Positions 22,315 to 30,626 of a stretch of 36,366 bases of DNA are shown here, piece by piece; the stretch's first letter is position 1, and the number at the start of each line of letters is the position of its first letter. Made by a program: the position numbers and the translations under genes. Under the pieces are notes generated by a model. The model did no database searches, was not told the origin of the DNA, and was given only the letters and a program-made list of their open reading frames with translations. This stretch comes from Planctomycetota bacterium. GTDB lineage: Bacteria > Planctomycetota > Phycisphaerae > Tepidisphaerales > Tepidisphaeraceae. Location: positions 1 through 36,366 of the forward strand of contig JAPLNB010000163.1 of the NCBI GenBank assembly GCA_026693085.1, in the 5' to 3' direction.

Positions 22315-23313
22315 ATGAGCGACTCCCTCAACCTCAGTGTACGTCCACGCCGTCTTCGCCTTCAGCCGGCGCTGCGCCAAATGCTGTCCCGCGTCACTCT
22401 CAGGCGAAGCGACATCATCGTACCCGTATTCGTCCGCGAAGGCAGGAACATCCGGCAGGAAGTGTCGTCAATGCCCGGCGTGTTCCAGATGTCCAGTGAC
22501 GTGGCCATTGGGTACCTGGCGAAACTCGCTGAGGCTGGGTTCAAGGCATACCTTGTTTTTGGCGTTATCGATCGCGCCCAGAAGGATGCTCTGGGGTCTG
22601 TCGCGCTGGACGAAAACAACATTGTCTGCCGACTCCTCCGCGCCGCTGGCAGCGCGAAGCTCCCGTTGCTGGGCATCACTGACCTGTGCTTCTGCGAATA
22701 CACCGACCACGGGCACTGCGGTCCACTGACGGCGGACAGATCGAGTGTCAAGAACGATGAAACCGTTGGCCGCCTGGTGCAGCAAGCGGTCAACCACGCG
22801 CGTGCGGGGGCGGCGGTCATTGCCCCCAGCGGCATGATGGATGGCACGGTAGGGGGGTTGCGCCAAGGCCTCGACGCCGCGAATTTTTCGGATGTCGCCA
22901 TCCTCTCGTATTCGGTGAAATACGCGTCTGCCTTCTATGGCCCGTTCCGCGACGCCGCCGACTCCGCCCCTGCGTTCGGCGACCGCCGCAGCTATCAAAT
23001 GGACCCGACCCGCGGCCTCGACGAGGCGATCCTGGAAGCCTCGCTCGACGTCCAGCAAGGCGCCGACATGATCATGGTCAAACCAGCCGGCCCGTACCTG
23101 GATGTGATCTTTGCCCTTCGCCGCGAATTTCACGTGCCCCTCGTGGCGTACCAGGTGAGCGGCGAGTATTCGATGCTGGAGGCCGCCATCCGCAACGGCT
23201 GGCTCGACCGTGACCGCGCGATTCTCGAATCGCTCACGTCGATCAAGCGCGCCGGGGCAGACCTGATTATCTCCTACTACGCGGACATCCTTACCCGGCT
23301 CCTGGATCGGTGA
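22315..23313 (+). CDS. hemB: Delta-aminolevulinic acid dehydratase (porphobilinogen synthase)
   Basis: This 332-residue enzyme condenses two 5-aminolevulinate molecules into porphobilinogen in heme synthesis. The Cys-rich catalytic zinc site is intact (DLCFCEYTDHGHCG, three Cys), so it is the zinc-dependent type. The two Schiff-base lysines lie in SVKYASAFYGPFRDA and MVKPAGPYLD. YQVSGEYSM near the end is also family-typical. Length is normal. The ATG has no Shine-Dalgarno; TATAAT (22301-22306) ends 8 nt upstream, implying a leaderless message. It converges with the MoxR-like ATPase gene with a 19-nt gap and stands alone rather than in a heme operon. Confidence 0.97.
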   Translation: MSDSLNLSVRPRRLRLQPALRQMLSRVTLRRSDIIVPVFVREGRNIRQEVSSMPGVFQMSSDVAIGYLAKLAEAGFKAYLVFGVIDRAQKDALGSVALDENNIVCRLLRAAGSAKLPLLGITDLCFCEYTDHGHCGPLTADRSSVKNDETVGRLVQQAVNHARAGAAVIAPSGMMDGTVGGLRQGLDAANFSDVAILSYSVKYASAFYGPFRDAADSAPAFGDRRSYQMDPTRGLDEAILEASLDVQQGADMIMVKPAGPYLDVIFALRREFHVPLVAYQVSGEYSMLEAAIRNGWLDRDRAILESLTSIKRAGADLIISYYADILTRLLDR

Positions 23314-23332
23314 AGCTCACTACCGCGATTGT

Positions 23333-24766
23333 TCACCGCCGGAAAGACGCTTTTCCATTTGCCGAGTACTTGCTTAGGCGATTGTTCACATAAAGCCCCT
23401 CGAGGATGAATTCCCCAACTGCCGCGAGGGCGCCCGGGTCCGCCGCGTCTAAGTTCATCGCTTTTGCCAGGCGATTCGCTGCCTGTGGAAAGCCTTTGAT
23501 CGCCTTCATATTGGCCGCGAACTCCTCCGCGGACAGATCGTCGCCGGCGGGGAAGGTCAGATTTCCGCCAAACTGCTCGACGATCGGCTCGTAATCATCG
23601 ACATCCGCGCAGCGAGCGAACACCGCCTTGACTGCCTCGCCGGTGAGGGACTTGACCAGCTTATCCTCTGCCCCGTCCTCGTCCGCCAGCGTCATTTCGA
23701 TCTTTCCCCGGCAGGATGCCACCAGCGCGCTCATGTCGCTCATTCTCACCACGACGCGAGTTTCGCCTGTTCCGATCGCTCGCCGCTCGGCGTTGCTGGT
23801 GGCGGTCTCCATGTTCGTGATGCTCGTGCGCACCGAGACGCCGGATGCCTGCGACACATGGGGGCTCGACCTGGCGAGCCTCACGATCTCCTCAATGATC
23901 TCGGCCATGAACCGCGGCATTTCGACCTTCACGCCGCTTCTGGATGCGCCGTGTTCCCGCTCGAGCCAGGCGTTCTGCTCGGCAATCTGGATGCCCTCCT
24001 CCACGCTCTCCGGATAGTGCGTGCGAATGACGCTGCCGATGCGGTCCTTGAGCGGTGTCACGATGCGGCCACGATTCGTGTAATCCTCCGGGTTGGCCGA
24101 AAACACGAGGCATACATCCAGATTCAGCCGGATCGGATAGCCTCTGATCTGCACATCGCGCTCTTCGAGCACGTTGAACAGGCCCACTTGGATCCGCGGG
24201 GCAAGATCCGGGAGTTCGTTGATCGCAAACAGGCCCCGGTTTGACCGCGGGATCAGCCCATAGTGCATCGTGTTCTCGTCCGACAGGTACCTGCCCTCCG
24301 CGTGCTTGACCAAGTCGACTTCGCCAATCAGATCGGCGATTGTCACATCGGGCGTCGCGAGTTTCTCCTGATAGCGATCGTTCCGATGGACCCACTCGAT
24401 CTGCGCATCGTCGCCCTGTTCTGCCACGATGCGTTTTGCCGTCTTGGTCATCGGCCGTAGCGGGTCATCATTGATCTCGATGCCCGCCAGGACGGGAATC
24501 CACTCATCGAGCAGTTCGGGCAGCATGCGCAGGATCCGTGTCTTGGCCTGTCCCCTCAGCCCTAAGAAGAGTATGTCATGTCTGGAGAGCAGCGCGTTCA
24601 CAATCTGCGGCAGGACCGATTCCCGATACCCGATGATCCCCGGAAACAACTCGTCTCCAGCTCGCAGCTTCCGGATCAGGTTTCTGCGCAGCTCATCTTT
24701 CACTGAGCATGGCTGATACCCGGTCTCCTTCAACTGCCCAATCGACATGGCTCGCGGATGGGTCAT
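23333..24766 (-). CDS. MoxR / magnesium-chelatase-type AAA+ ATPase
   Basis: This 477-residue AAA+ protein has P-loop FLGLRGQAKTR (residues ~68-78) and a Walker B region RGLFAINELPDLAPRIQVGL, with Asn before the Glu where many AAA+ proteins have Asp. VFSANPEDYTNRGRIVTPLKDRIG carries sensor 1 and the arginine finger region. The C-terminal ~200 residues include a helical lid (SGVSVRTSITNMETATSNAE) and an acidic tail domain. Relatives are annotated as magnesium chelatase or sigma-54-interacting proteins and usually work with a von Willebrand factor A partner as chaperones for metalloprotein or complex maturation; no such partner is in this window. The start is ATG 24766, ten bases after GGAGA; TTG 24772 and ATG 24748 are alternatives. 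Confidence 0.88.
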   Translation of the reverse strand: MTHPRAMSIGQLKETGYQPCSVKDELRRNLIRKLRAGDELFPGIIGYRESVLPQIVNALLSRHDILFLGLRGQAKTRILRMLPELLDEWIPVLAGIEINDDPLRPMTKTAKRIVAEQGDDAQIEWVHRNDRYQEKLATPDVTIADLIGEVDLVKHAEGRYLSDENTMHYGLIPRSNRGLFAINELPDLAPRIQVGLFNVLEERDVQIRGYPIRLNLDVCLVFSANPEDYTNRGRIVTPLKDRIGSVIRTHYPESVEEGIQIAEQNAWLEREHGASRSGVKVEMPRFMAEIIEEIVRLARSSPHVSQASGVSVRTSITNMETATSNAERRAIGTGETRVVVRMSDMSALVASCRGKIEMTLADEDGAEDKLVKSLTGEAVKAVFARCADVDDYEPIVEQFGGNLTFPAGDDLSAEEFAANMKAIKGFPQAANRLAKAMNLDAADPGALAAVGEFILEGLYVNNRLSKYSANGKASFRR

Positions 24767-25108
24767 GTGCAAGCATTCTCCGTTTCAATGAGATCAATGA
24801 TAGGACCCCCCAACCCCCGCCGCCAGTGTTGGATGAGCCCAGCGCCTGCGATTGCTCCCGTTCCCACGCCGCCGATCAGGTACTCAGAGGGAGACGAGGT
24901 GATCCTATGCCCGTTCTCTCCTACGCGTGAGCCATGCGTCGCCTCCGTTCACTTTGGATTACCCACCGGGCATGCACTGTGCTAGAATTCCAACGGATCG
25001 GCGTAATTCCGGGATGGCGGGATCTGCTTGTTTCGCTACGGCCCGCAGGGCCGTGTGAAAAGACGGGTTCGGTCCTTTGCCCGGGCATTTCGCCAACTAT
25101 CGAAAACC
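24767..25108. other. Intergenic region between divergent ATPase and DnaJ genes
   Basis: This 342-base stretch separates two divergent genes and should hold both promoters. It encodes no plausible protein. A TGCTAGAAT element (24980-24988) facing dnaJ is listed separately. I see no CIRCE-type inverted repeat (TTAGCACTC-N9-GAGTGCTAA) that would indicate HrcA control of the DnaJ gene. Confidence 0.5.
24980..24988 (+). promoter_or_regulatory. Extended -10 element upstream of the DnaJ gene
   Basis: TGCTAGAAT combines an extended TGn with a 5-of-6 -10 hexamer, 120 nt before the DnaJ ATG. No -35 at normal spacing is evident, which extended -10 promoters can tolerate. Confidence 0.3.
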
Positions 25109-26101
25109 ATGGCCAAACGCGACTATTACGAAGTTCTGGGCATTGCTCGCAACGCCTCTCAAGAGGAGATCAAGAAGGCGCACCGCCGCCTGGTCCGCCA
25201 GTATCATCCGGATGCCAACAAGAGTAATCCGCGCGCCGAAGAGCAGTTCAAGGAAGTCCAGGAGGCGTACGACGCTCTTTCCGACCCGCAGAAACGTGCC
25301 AACTACGATCAGTTTGGCCATGATGCGGTTGGCGCTCAACCGGGTACCGGCGCGGGCGTGGACCCGTTTGAAGCCTTCCGCCGCGCCGCCGCAACTCGCG
25401 GCGGGCACCGCGGCTCGCGGCAGGCTGGTCCGAACGTTTCGGTGGAGGACTTCGACATTGGGGACGTTTTCGAGCAGTTTTTCGGCGGCGGCAGGGCTCG
25501 CTCCGGTACTGCGGCCGGACCTGGCTCATCGCAACGTGCTCGCGTTCGAGCCCGCCCGGAACCACCCCCGTCTGCCGATCTGGAACACACCATTACGCTC
25601 TCATTCGAACAGGCTGCGCGGGGTACGACGCTTCCACTTCAGATCAGCCGAGACGGGCGGGTTGAAACCATCGACATCAAGATTCCGCCGGGTGTCAAGG
25701 ACGGCAGCCGCATCCGGATCCGCGGGCGCGGCCACCAGACGGACGGTGCACCCGGCGACCTGTACATCATCACACGTATCGCCCCGCACCCGTACTTCCG
25801 CCGCGAAGACCTGGACGTCTATCTCGACCTGCCCATCAGCGTTTACGAAGCTGTACTGGGAACGAAAGTCGAAGTTCCGACGATCGATGGCCCCGTCACA
25901 CTCACCATCCCCCCCGAGACCAGCAGCGGGTCGAAGCTTCGCATCCGTGGCCGCGGCATCGAGCGGTCGGGCCAACGCGGCGACCAGTTCGTCGTGCCGA
26001 AAGTGATCGTCCCCAAACACCTCGACGACGACGACCGGAAACTCATCGAATCACTTGCGAAGAAGCATCCCCTTAAACCCCGCGCCGACCTCAAGTGGTA
26101 A
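25109..26101 (+). CDS. DnaJ-class co-chaperone, type II (CbpA-like)
   Basis: This is a 330-residue J-domain protein that should stimulate a DnaK ATPase. The J domain is residues 1-70 (DYYEVLGIARNASQEEIKKA, with HPD in YHPDANK). A Gly/Arg/Phe-rich linker follows (FEAFRRAAATRGGHRG, EDFDIGDVFEQFFGGG). The zinc-finger CxxCxGxG repeats of DnaJ proper are missing. Instead two C-terminal peptide-binding domains follow directly (LEHTITLSFEQAARGTTLPL; PGVKDGSRIRIRGRGHQTDG; LDVYLDLPISVYEAVLGTKV; SGSKLRIRGRGI), which makes it CbpA-like. ATG 25109 begins exactly at MAKRDYYEVLG; an upstream open frame to 25028 is not family-like. No DnaK or GrpE gene is adjacent. Confidence 0.95.
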   Translation: MAKRDYYEVLGIARNASQEEIKKAHRRLVRQYHPDANKSNPRAEEQFKEVQEAYDALSDPQKRANYDQFGHDAVGAQPGTGAGVDPFEAFRRAAATRGGHRGSRQAGPNVSVEDFDIGDVFEQFFGGGRARSGTAAGPGSSQRARVRARPEPPPSADLEHTITLSFEQAARGTTLPLQISRDGRVETIDIKIPPGVKDGSRIRIRGRGHQTDGAPGDLYIITRIAPHPYFRREDLDVYLDLPISVYEAVLGTKVEVPTIDGPVTLTIPPETSSGSKLRIRGRGIERSGQRGDQFVVPKVIVPKHLDDDDRKLIESLAKKHPLKPRADLKW

Positions 26102-26153
26102 TGCCGATGTATGATGGAGCCAAAGCCGTGACCACGGAGTTGTAAACCGATCA

Positions 26154-26540
26154 GTGCAGGAGACTGCGATCAAAGACAGGATCAACATACCGTTGCACCA
26201 TCGCGCCTCTCGCCTCGCCATCGCCTATTGGCAGGTTCTTGCGTTTCTGGTCGGATTCGTCGTGGTCCTCGTCCTCGTTGCGGATCGATATCTATTGCCC
26301 GCGTTCCGTGCTGCGCATGTAGCCGACCCCACCGCCCGCAAGCATTTGGCTGCCATTTCCGCCCTCGTGCTGGTCGTCGTTCTGTTTGCTCTGCTGGCCA
26401 TTCTTCTTCTGGTGCTGCGCCCCGGGCGTCTATTTTTCCCGCGTAAAGCCTCCCCCCGCACCCGCACCCGGTACGAAGACGCGTGGTCCGAATCCGGTCG
26501 GCGGATGGCGACTCCGCCAGAGGAACCGGACGAGCCATAG
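26154..26540 (+). CDS. Small two-TM membrane protein, unknown
   Basis: This frame has 128 residues from GTG 26154. Two strong hydrophobic helices are visible (about residues 24-50, LAFLVGFVVVLVLVADRYLL, and 68-88, ALVLVVVLFALLAILLLVLR), followed by a basic, Arg/Lys-rich cytoplasmic tail ending in an acidic PEEPDEP. I know no family for it. The hydrophobic pattern and position 52 nt after the DnaJ gene make a real gene likely, but there is no ATG and no good ribosome site at the GTG, so the start is uncertain. Confidence 0.6.
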   Translation: MQETAIKDRINIPLHHRASRLAIAYWQVLAFLVGFVVVLVLVADRYLLPAFRAAHVADPTARKHLAAISALVLVVVLFALLAILLLVLRPGRLFFPRKASPRTRTRYEDAWSESGRRMATPPEEPDEP

Positions 26541-26592
26541 CGAGCATGGGCTCTGGCAGCCGCGCAGTGTGTCAGCGTCTTACGTTCGCGAT

Positions 26593-28449
26593 TCAGGCAT
26601 CGTAAACTCCCTTCACTTGCGCTATCGAAAACACGGGCTCCGCCTTCTTGACCTGCCCACGCTTGCTGGCTGCGCCCGTCAGTGCCGAGCCGGCCTCGCT
26701 GAAGCTTGATTCTCCGTAGGGGTTAAACGCGCTGACCCTGAAATAGGTTCTGCCTCTCCGCGTGACCGTCAGGTTCACGCTCGTGCGGTTCGCCGCCATC
26801 CGGCCCAGCGTGTACCACTTGGTTCCATCTGCGGACCACTGGATTCGGAAACCTGTTTCATTGTCCGACTTGTCCACCCACGACAGTTTCAGCCGATAGG
26901 GTGCCAAGACGCTGACTCGTAATCCGCGGGGTGCCGAAGGCGCAGTTCCAGCCACTGCCACCGCGCTGACCACATCACTCGAGGCGGATGTGCCACCGGC
27001 GTTTGTCGCGCGAACGCGGTAGTAATAGGTGTTCCCGGCCGTCAGCCCCTTATCCCAACAGCCGGTCGTACCGGCGGCAACGATGGCTGCCGTGTCCCAC
27101 TGCACTCCGTCGACCGACCGCTCGACGATATATTGTTGCGCTGCGCTCCGTGCATCCCACGCCACCCATATGCGTTCGCTTGGCTTTGCAGTCGCCAATA
27201 CCCCCGTGGGCGTCTGGGGCGCCGCGATGTCCACTGGGACAATCGTGCCAGTTATCACATACTGCCCGACGTCGCCATATAACCCGTTGCTCTTGACAAC
27301 CAGTCGGTACGACCCTGCTTCGACGTCCGCGGACAGTTCCTCGCCAAGGCTGTAGGTATCCGCCGTCGCCACGACCGTGCCATCGCTCTTGATCAGTTCC
27401 GCCTTCAGATCGAGCATCGGCCCGAGTGTGGCGGTATCGATCGAGAAATTCACCGTCCCTGCCCCCGTCGTGAACGAGAAACAATCCGCGTCTGAGGTCT
27501 TTTCAATCACTCCGGACCCGCTCGCTGCGTCCGCCACCACCCTCAGCGCATCGGCTGAGCCAATGGTATTCGCATGATCGTCCATCCGGTATCCAAAGCC
27601 GTTGCTGGTTCCGGCGAGCACGGCCATGTCGTCCTGCCTGGTGGTTGGCGACGTTGTGGTCCCATTCCACCACAACCCGCGAGTCGCGTCGTAGCTGTTG
27701 CCCATGAGGGGCGCTACGTCGCCGTCACCGAGATAGTACTCCTCCAGCATGTGTCCCCTGGAATCATATTGGCTCTGATGATCAAGCCCGAACCCATGCC
27801 CGGCCTCATGTGCCGCGGCCTCGGCGACGTAATTCGGCTGTCCGCCGGCCAGGTTTTCGGGGAAAACATACGACGTATTCGGATCGGAGTTGTAGAAGCT
27901 CCCCACGTATGACAGGCCGCCGCAGCTCTGTCCTGACCAAGCCCCATCACCGCCGATCACCACGCGCATGACTCGGCGATCGTCAAGCGTCCCTGGGTTG
28001 ACCGTCGTCACATTGATGTTGAATGGCGAGTATTTCTCGGCGACCCTTTGCCAGATCTCGCGTATGGTGGTCAGTTCTGAGTTGGTGAAGGTGGTCGAGT
28101 CGCCGTCGCGGTCATAGGCTGGGGTTGCGGTTACGCGGTAGTCGCCCCATGTTCGTGCCGCATCTCCCACAAAATCGAGATAAATCCGCGCTGTCGCCGT
28201 TGGATGACTGTTCAGCGAGGGAATCGCCGACAGTGTGTTCTTCACGACTGTTCCTGCTGCGGCGGCGGCACCTTGGGCTACAGTGATCGCCGCCTCATAG
28301 ACCACCCGGTGCTCGGCTGACGCCCACGCCGGCTGTGCTGCCATGAGCAGGCGCGGCTCCAGCGTCGCGAACTCAGCAATGGTTGTATACCGCTGCCGCT
28401 GACAAAGGCGTGCCGCCGCGCGCCGCGATCCAATCAATCGAGCGAACAC
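26593..28449 (-). CDS. Secreted LEPR-XLL metzincin-type metalloprotease with FN3 domains
   Basis: This protein has 618 residues from GTG 28449. Near residue 34 it has TLEPRLLMAA, the LEPR-XLL motif that marks a class of large planctomycete surface or secreted proteins. The protease domain contains AHEAGHGFGLDH, an HExxHxxxxxH zinc site with H214, E215, H218 and H224. A PPC-like beta domain follows (about 289-400, SDADCFSFTTGAGTVNFSID), then two fibronectin type III domains (about 409-500 and 504-590). It likely digests extracellular protein. The start is unsure: GTG 28449 has GGAGG four bases upstream, while a TTG at 28524 would add 25 residues. Confidence 0.87.
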   Translation of the reverse strand: MFARLIGSRRAAARLCQRQRYTTIAEFATLEPRLLMAAQPAWASAEHRVVYEAAITVAQGAAAAAGTVVKNTLSAIPSLNSHPTATARIYLDFVGDAARTWGDYRVTATPAYDRDGDSTTFTNSELTTIREIWQRVAEKYSPFNINVTTVNPGTLDDRRVMRVVIGGDGAWSGQSCGGLSYVGSFYNSDPNTSYVFPENLAGGQPNYVAEAAAHEAGHGFGLDHQSQYDSRGHMLEEYYLGDGDVAPLMGNSYDATRGLWWNGTTTSPTTRQDDMAVLAGTSNGFGYRMDDHANTIGSADALRVVADAASGSGVIEKTSDADCFSFTTGAGTVNFSIDTATLGPMLDLKAELIKSDGTVVATADTYSLGEELSADVEAGSYRLVVKSNGLYGDVGQYVITGTIVPVDIAAPQTPTGVLATAKPSERIWVAWDARSAAQQYIVERSVDGVQWDTAAIVAAGTTGCWDKGLTAGNTYYYRVRATNAGGTSASSDVVSAVAVAGTAPSAPRGLRVSVLAPYRLKLSWVDKSDNETGFRIQWSADGTKWYTLGRMAANRTSVNLTVTRRGRTYFRVSAFNPYGESSFSEAGSALTGAASKRGQVKKAEPVFSIAQVKGVYDA

Positions 28450-28854
28450 ATCGCCTCCGGAGCACTTCGCCGCCGCGGTTGGCCCACCCCTGGCAGGGGG
28501 GCTAGGACGGACGACGACTCTCAATTCGCTCGACGCTCTCCATGGTTCCCATCGGCGGTTTCCAGGTTCGACTTTGCCGTTATTCTCGGTAGGGGGTTAC
28601 ACGACCGAACTGGCGGTCCGATAACAGATGGGCGGTGATCTCCTCATTGGATTTGTTTGACATTGACCCAATTCACCGGGCGTCGCTGGGTAGGCATTTA
28701 CAGTGGCGTGGAACGAGCGTACGGTGAGACTGTGAATTGCTGGCAGATCAAAGCGTCCCTCGGCCCGCAGGGAAGGCGCAATTGCCCTGTCTCCGCCCGT
28801 GACTTCACGCCTTCCGCCTTGCCTTTCGCCCCCACATTCGTATGCTTCCGCCCC
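28450..28854. other. Intergenic region between divergent protease and rpiA
   Basis: This 405-base stretch has no convincing gene. An ideal -35 hexamer TTGACA occurs at 28657-28662, but I find no -10 at a proper distance. A small CCCCT/AGGGG hairpin lies near 28486-28498, close to the protease start. The last ~15 bases before rpiA contain a TATGCT element considered with the leaderless set. Confidence 0.5.
28841..28846 (+). promoter_or_regulatory. Possible leaderless-type -10 element of rpiA
   Basis: TATGCT (4 of 6 matches) ends 8 nt before the rpiA ATG at 28855, with TTGCCT (28819-28824) 16 bp upstream as a weak -35. It is included because the geometry equals that of the hemB and comB elements. 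Confidence 0.3.
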
Positions 28855-29532
28855 ATGAATCCCAAGCAACGTGCCGCCGCCACCGCCCTTGCTTTCATCG
28901 AAAGCGGTATGGTTGTCGGTCTTGGCACAGGCAGTACTTCCGACTACTTTCTCCAGGCCCTTGCCGCCGCCCTGAAGGCCGGCAGCCTGAGCAGCATCCG
29001 CGGGGTTCCCACCAGCCTCCAATCTGAACGTCGTGCCCGCGAGCTGGGCATTCCCCTGGCCACGCTTGCCCAGTGCCCCCACCCCGACATCACCATCGAC
29101 GGCTGCGACGAAATTGATCCCCAGCTCGACCTGATCAAAGGGCTTGGCGGCGCCCTTCTTCGCGAGAAGGTCATCGCCCAGAACTCCAAACGTCTGATTA
29201 TCATCGCGGACACCAACAAACGTGTTCAAACCCTCGGCTCCCGCTCGCCGCTGCCGGTTGAAGTCACCCCGTTCGGCCACGAAATCCAGCACGCATTCTT
29301 CAGCAGCCTCGGTGCGATCCCCGCGCTGCGGCACACCCCCGAGGGCACGGTCTTCATAACCGACAACGGCAACCACATCTACGATCTGCGTTTCAAGCAG
29401 ATTGACGACCCGAGGAAGCTGGAGGCGATTCTCCAAATGCGGGCCGGCGTCGTGGAATGCGGACTGTTTCTGGCAATAGCCGAGCGCGCTCTGATCGCCG
29501 ACGACCGGCAAGTTCAGGATCTCACACGATAG
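28855..29532 (+). CDS. rpiA: Ribose-5-phosphate isomerase A
   Basis: This 225-residue enzyme interconverts ribose 5-phosphate and ribulose 5-phosphate in the pentose phosphate pathway. Family motifs are intact: VVGLGTGSTSDYF (phosphate loop), ITIDGCDEIDPQLDLIKGLGG (catalytic Asp/Glu region), and LLREKVIA with the catalytic Glu-Lys. Length is normal from ATG 28855, which begins MNPKQRAAATALAFIESG; an in-frame extension upstream to 28657 is unlike the family. No Shine-Dalgarno is present; TATGCT lies eight bases upstream. The gene converges with comB with a 21-nt gap. Confidence 0.96.
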   Translation: MNPKQRAAATALAFIESGMVVGLGTGSTSDYFLQALAAALKAGSLSSIRGVPTSLQSERRARELGIPLATLAQCPHPDITIDGCDEIDPQLDLIKGLGGALLREKVIAQNSKRLIIIADTNKRVQTLGSRSPLPVEVTPFGHEIQHAFFSSLGAIPALRHTPEGTVFITDNGNHIYDLRFKQIDDPRKLEAILQMRAGVVECGLFLAIAERALIADDRQVQDLTR

Positions 29533-29553
29533 TCGCCTGCATGTCCGGGTGGT

Positions 29554-30273
29554 TCAGTCAGAACCCCGCACCACCACCCCTGCCCTGGCCACTCCCACCA
29601 GAGCTATGGCGTTTAATCTCGCTGCGAAATCGACATCTTCCTCCAATCCTGCCGCAATCACGTTTCTTCCGCCTTGTGATTCTCTGAGCACGGCTCGCAG
29701 ATCGTCTTTGGCCGCCTCGAACAGCAGCGTCGCCATCCTCGCCACGTCCGACGCCAAGTCGATTGCCTGGCGGCTCTGCAGTTCCGCGATGACCGCCCCC
29801 GCGCCGAGGATATCCTCGATTGCCACCCGCCCGTTCGTGCCCGCGCACAGCAGCGTCACGTCCAAGCGTATTTTCTGTAATAGCTTTGCCACCGCGGCCG
29901 CATTGACCACCGCCCCAATCAGGATCGTCTTCGCCTTGGCCGCCGCCACAATCGCCCGCGTGCCATTCGTGGTTCCCATGAAGACGATACGCCCCGCGTG
30001 CACCTGCCCGAACGCCCGGGCGCTGTTTCCGAGTTCAAACCCTGGTGGCGGCAAGCACCTCACCTCTCCGCACAGCAGCCCTTCGCTGCCGGATCCTTGT
30101 GCTGCATGCCGTGCCGACTCTACATCCCCGAACACCCGGATCTCCTTGACCCCTGCGGCCAGCGCGGCGGTCATCGTTGTGCTTGCCCGCAGCACGTCCA
30201 AAACGACAACGGCCCGGTTTGCCAAGTCCACCGACACCAGATCGGCTGGCAACAGTGCCACATCAATCGTCAT
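29554..30273 (-). CDS. comB: 2-phosphosulfolactate phosphatase family protein
   Basis: This 239-residue protein matches the ComB family throughout: VVVLDVLRASTTMTAALAAG near the start, LLCGEVRCLPPPGFELGNS, FMGTTNGTRAI, LLCAGTNGRVAIEDILGAG and the ending of mixed Ala/Val. ComB removes phosphate from 2-phosphosulfolactate, a step of coenzyme M synthesis in methanogens and of sulfolactate formation in some bacteria. Many bacteria carry only comB, so the real substrate here is uncertain. No comA/comC or sulfolactate genes are in view. The ATG at 30273 has TATAAT (30287-30282 on the minus strand) ending 8 nt upstream and no Shine-Dalgarno. Confidence 0.93.
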   Translation of the reverse strand: MTIDVALLPADLVSVDLANRAVVVLDVLRASTTMTAALAAGVKEIRVFGDVESARHAAQGSGSEGLLCGEVRCLPPPGFELGNSARAFGQVHAGRIVFMGTTNGTRAIVAAAKAKTILIGAVVNAAAVAKLLQKIRLDVTLLCAGTNGRVAIEDILGAGAVIAELQSRQAIDLASDVARMATLLFEAAKDDLRAVLRESQGGRNVIAAGLEEDVDFAARLNAIALVGVARAGVVVRGSD

Positions 30274-30281
30274 AATCTTGG

Positions 30282-30287
30282 ATTATA
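30282..30287 (-). promoter_or_regulatory. Leaderless-type -10 element of comB
   Basis: TATAAT on the minus strand ends 8 nt before the comB ATG at 30273. No convincing -35 or Shine-Dalgarno is present. The flanking bases (TATAATCC) match those of the hemB element. Confidence 0.55.
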
Positions 30288-30315
30288 TCGCCCGAAACCG
30301 TTCTTCCCACCGAAC

Positions 30316-30350
30316 AAAAAGAGCGGCTCGAACCGTTGTTCGCGCCGCTC
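30316..30350 (-). terminator. Rho-independent terminator after zinc-ribbon gene
   Basis: GAGCGGCTCGAAC (30321-30333) pairs with GTTCGCGCCGCTC (30338-30350) over 13 positions with one mismatch and a 4-nt loop. On the minus strand it is followed directly by five T residues (30320-30316). It lies 46 nt past the stop of the zinc-ribbon gene and upstream of comB, so it separates the two transcription units. Confidence 0.85.
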
Positions 30351-30395
30351 TCAGAACGTCTCCCTCGCCAATCCAATGAACTGGGTGTTCTCCGA

Positions 30396-30626
30396 CTAAT
30401 GATACCGGCTCGCGTTTTCCAGGATGCTTCCTGGCCGGGCAAACCGCTCGAACGACTCACCATGACACTTCGGACAAACCTTCGGCGCTACCACAGAGTC
30501 CTCAGGCTCATACCCACAGTTGTGACACTGCAGCGAAAACACAGTCACTCGACGAATGCCGTGTGCGAAGGGATCATAGGTGGCAAAAAGTCCGTTTGAT
30601 TCGAAGCGATCTATGCTTATGGACAT
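30396..30626 (-). CDS. Small zinc-ribbon protein
   Basis: This 76-residue protein has two CxxC pairs, LQCHNCGYEPEDS and PKVCPKCHGESFERF, spaced like a zinc ribbon or rubredoxin-type metal site. Residues before the ribbon (FATYDPFAHGIRRVTVFS) are compatible with a short beta hairpin. No larger domain is present, so it may be a metal-binding adaptor or regulator. ATG 30626 is preferred over GTG 30632 because AAGGAG then sits seven bases upstream. A hairpin with a T5 tail follows the stop. It lies between comB and the response regulator gene, all on the minus strand. Confidence 0.72.
   Translation of the reverse strand: MSISIDRFESNGLFATYDPFAHGIRRVTVFSLQCHNCGYEPEDSVVAPKVCPKCHGESFERFARPGSILENASRYH

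Noticed and set aside
19500..22320. dif site for the proposed terminus
   Set aside because: AT-rich pieces such as GGTTATAATC occur, but they are better explained as promoters and none shows the 11-6-11 XerC/XerD layout.
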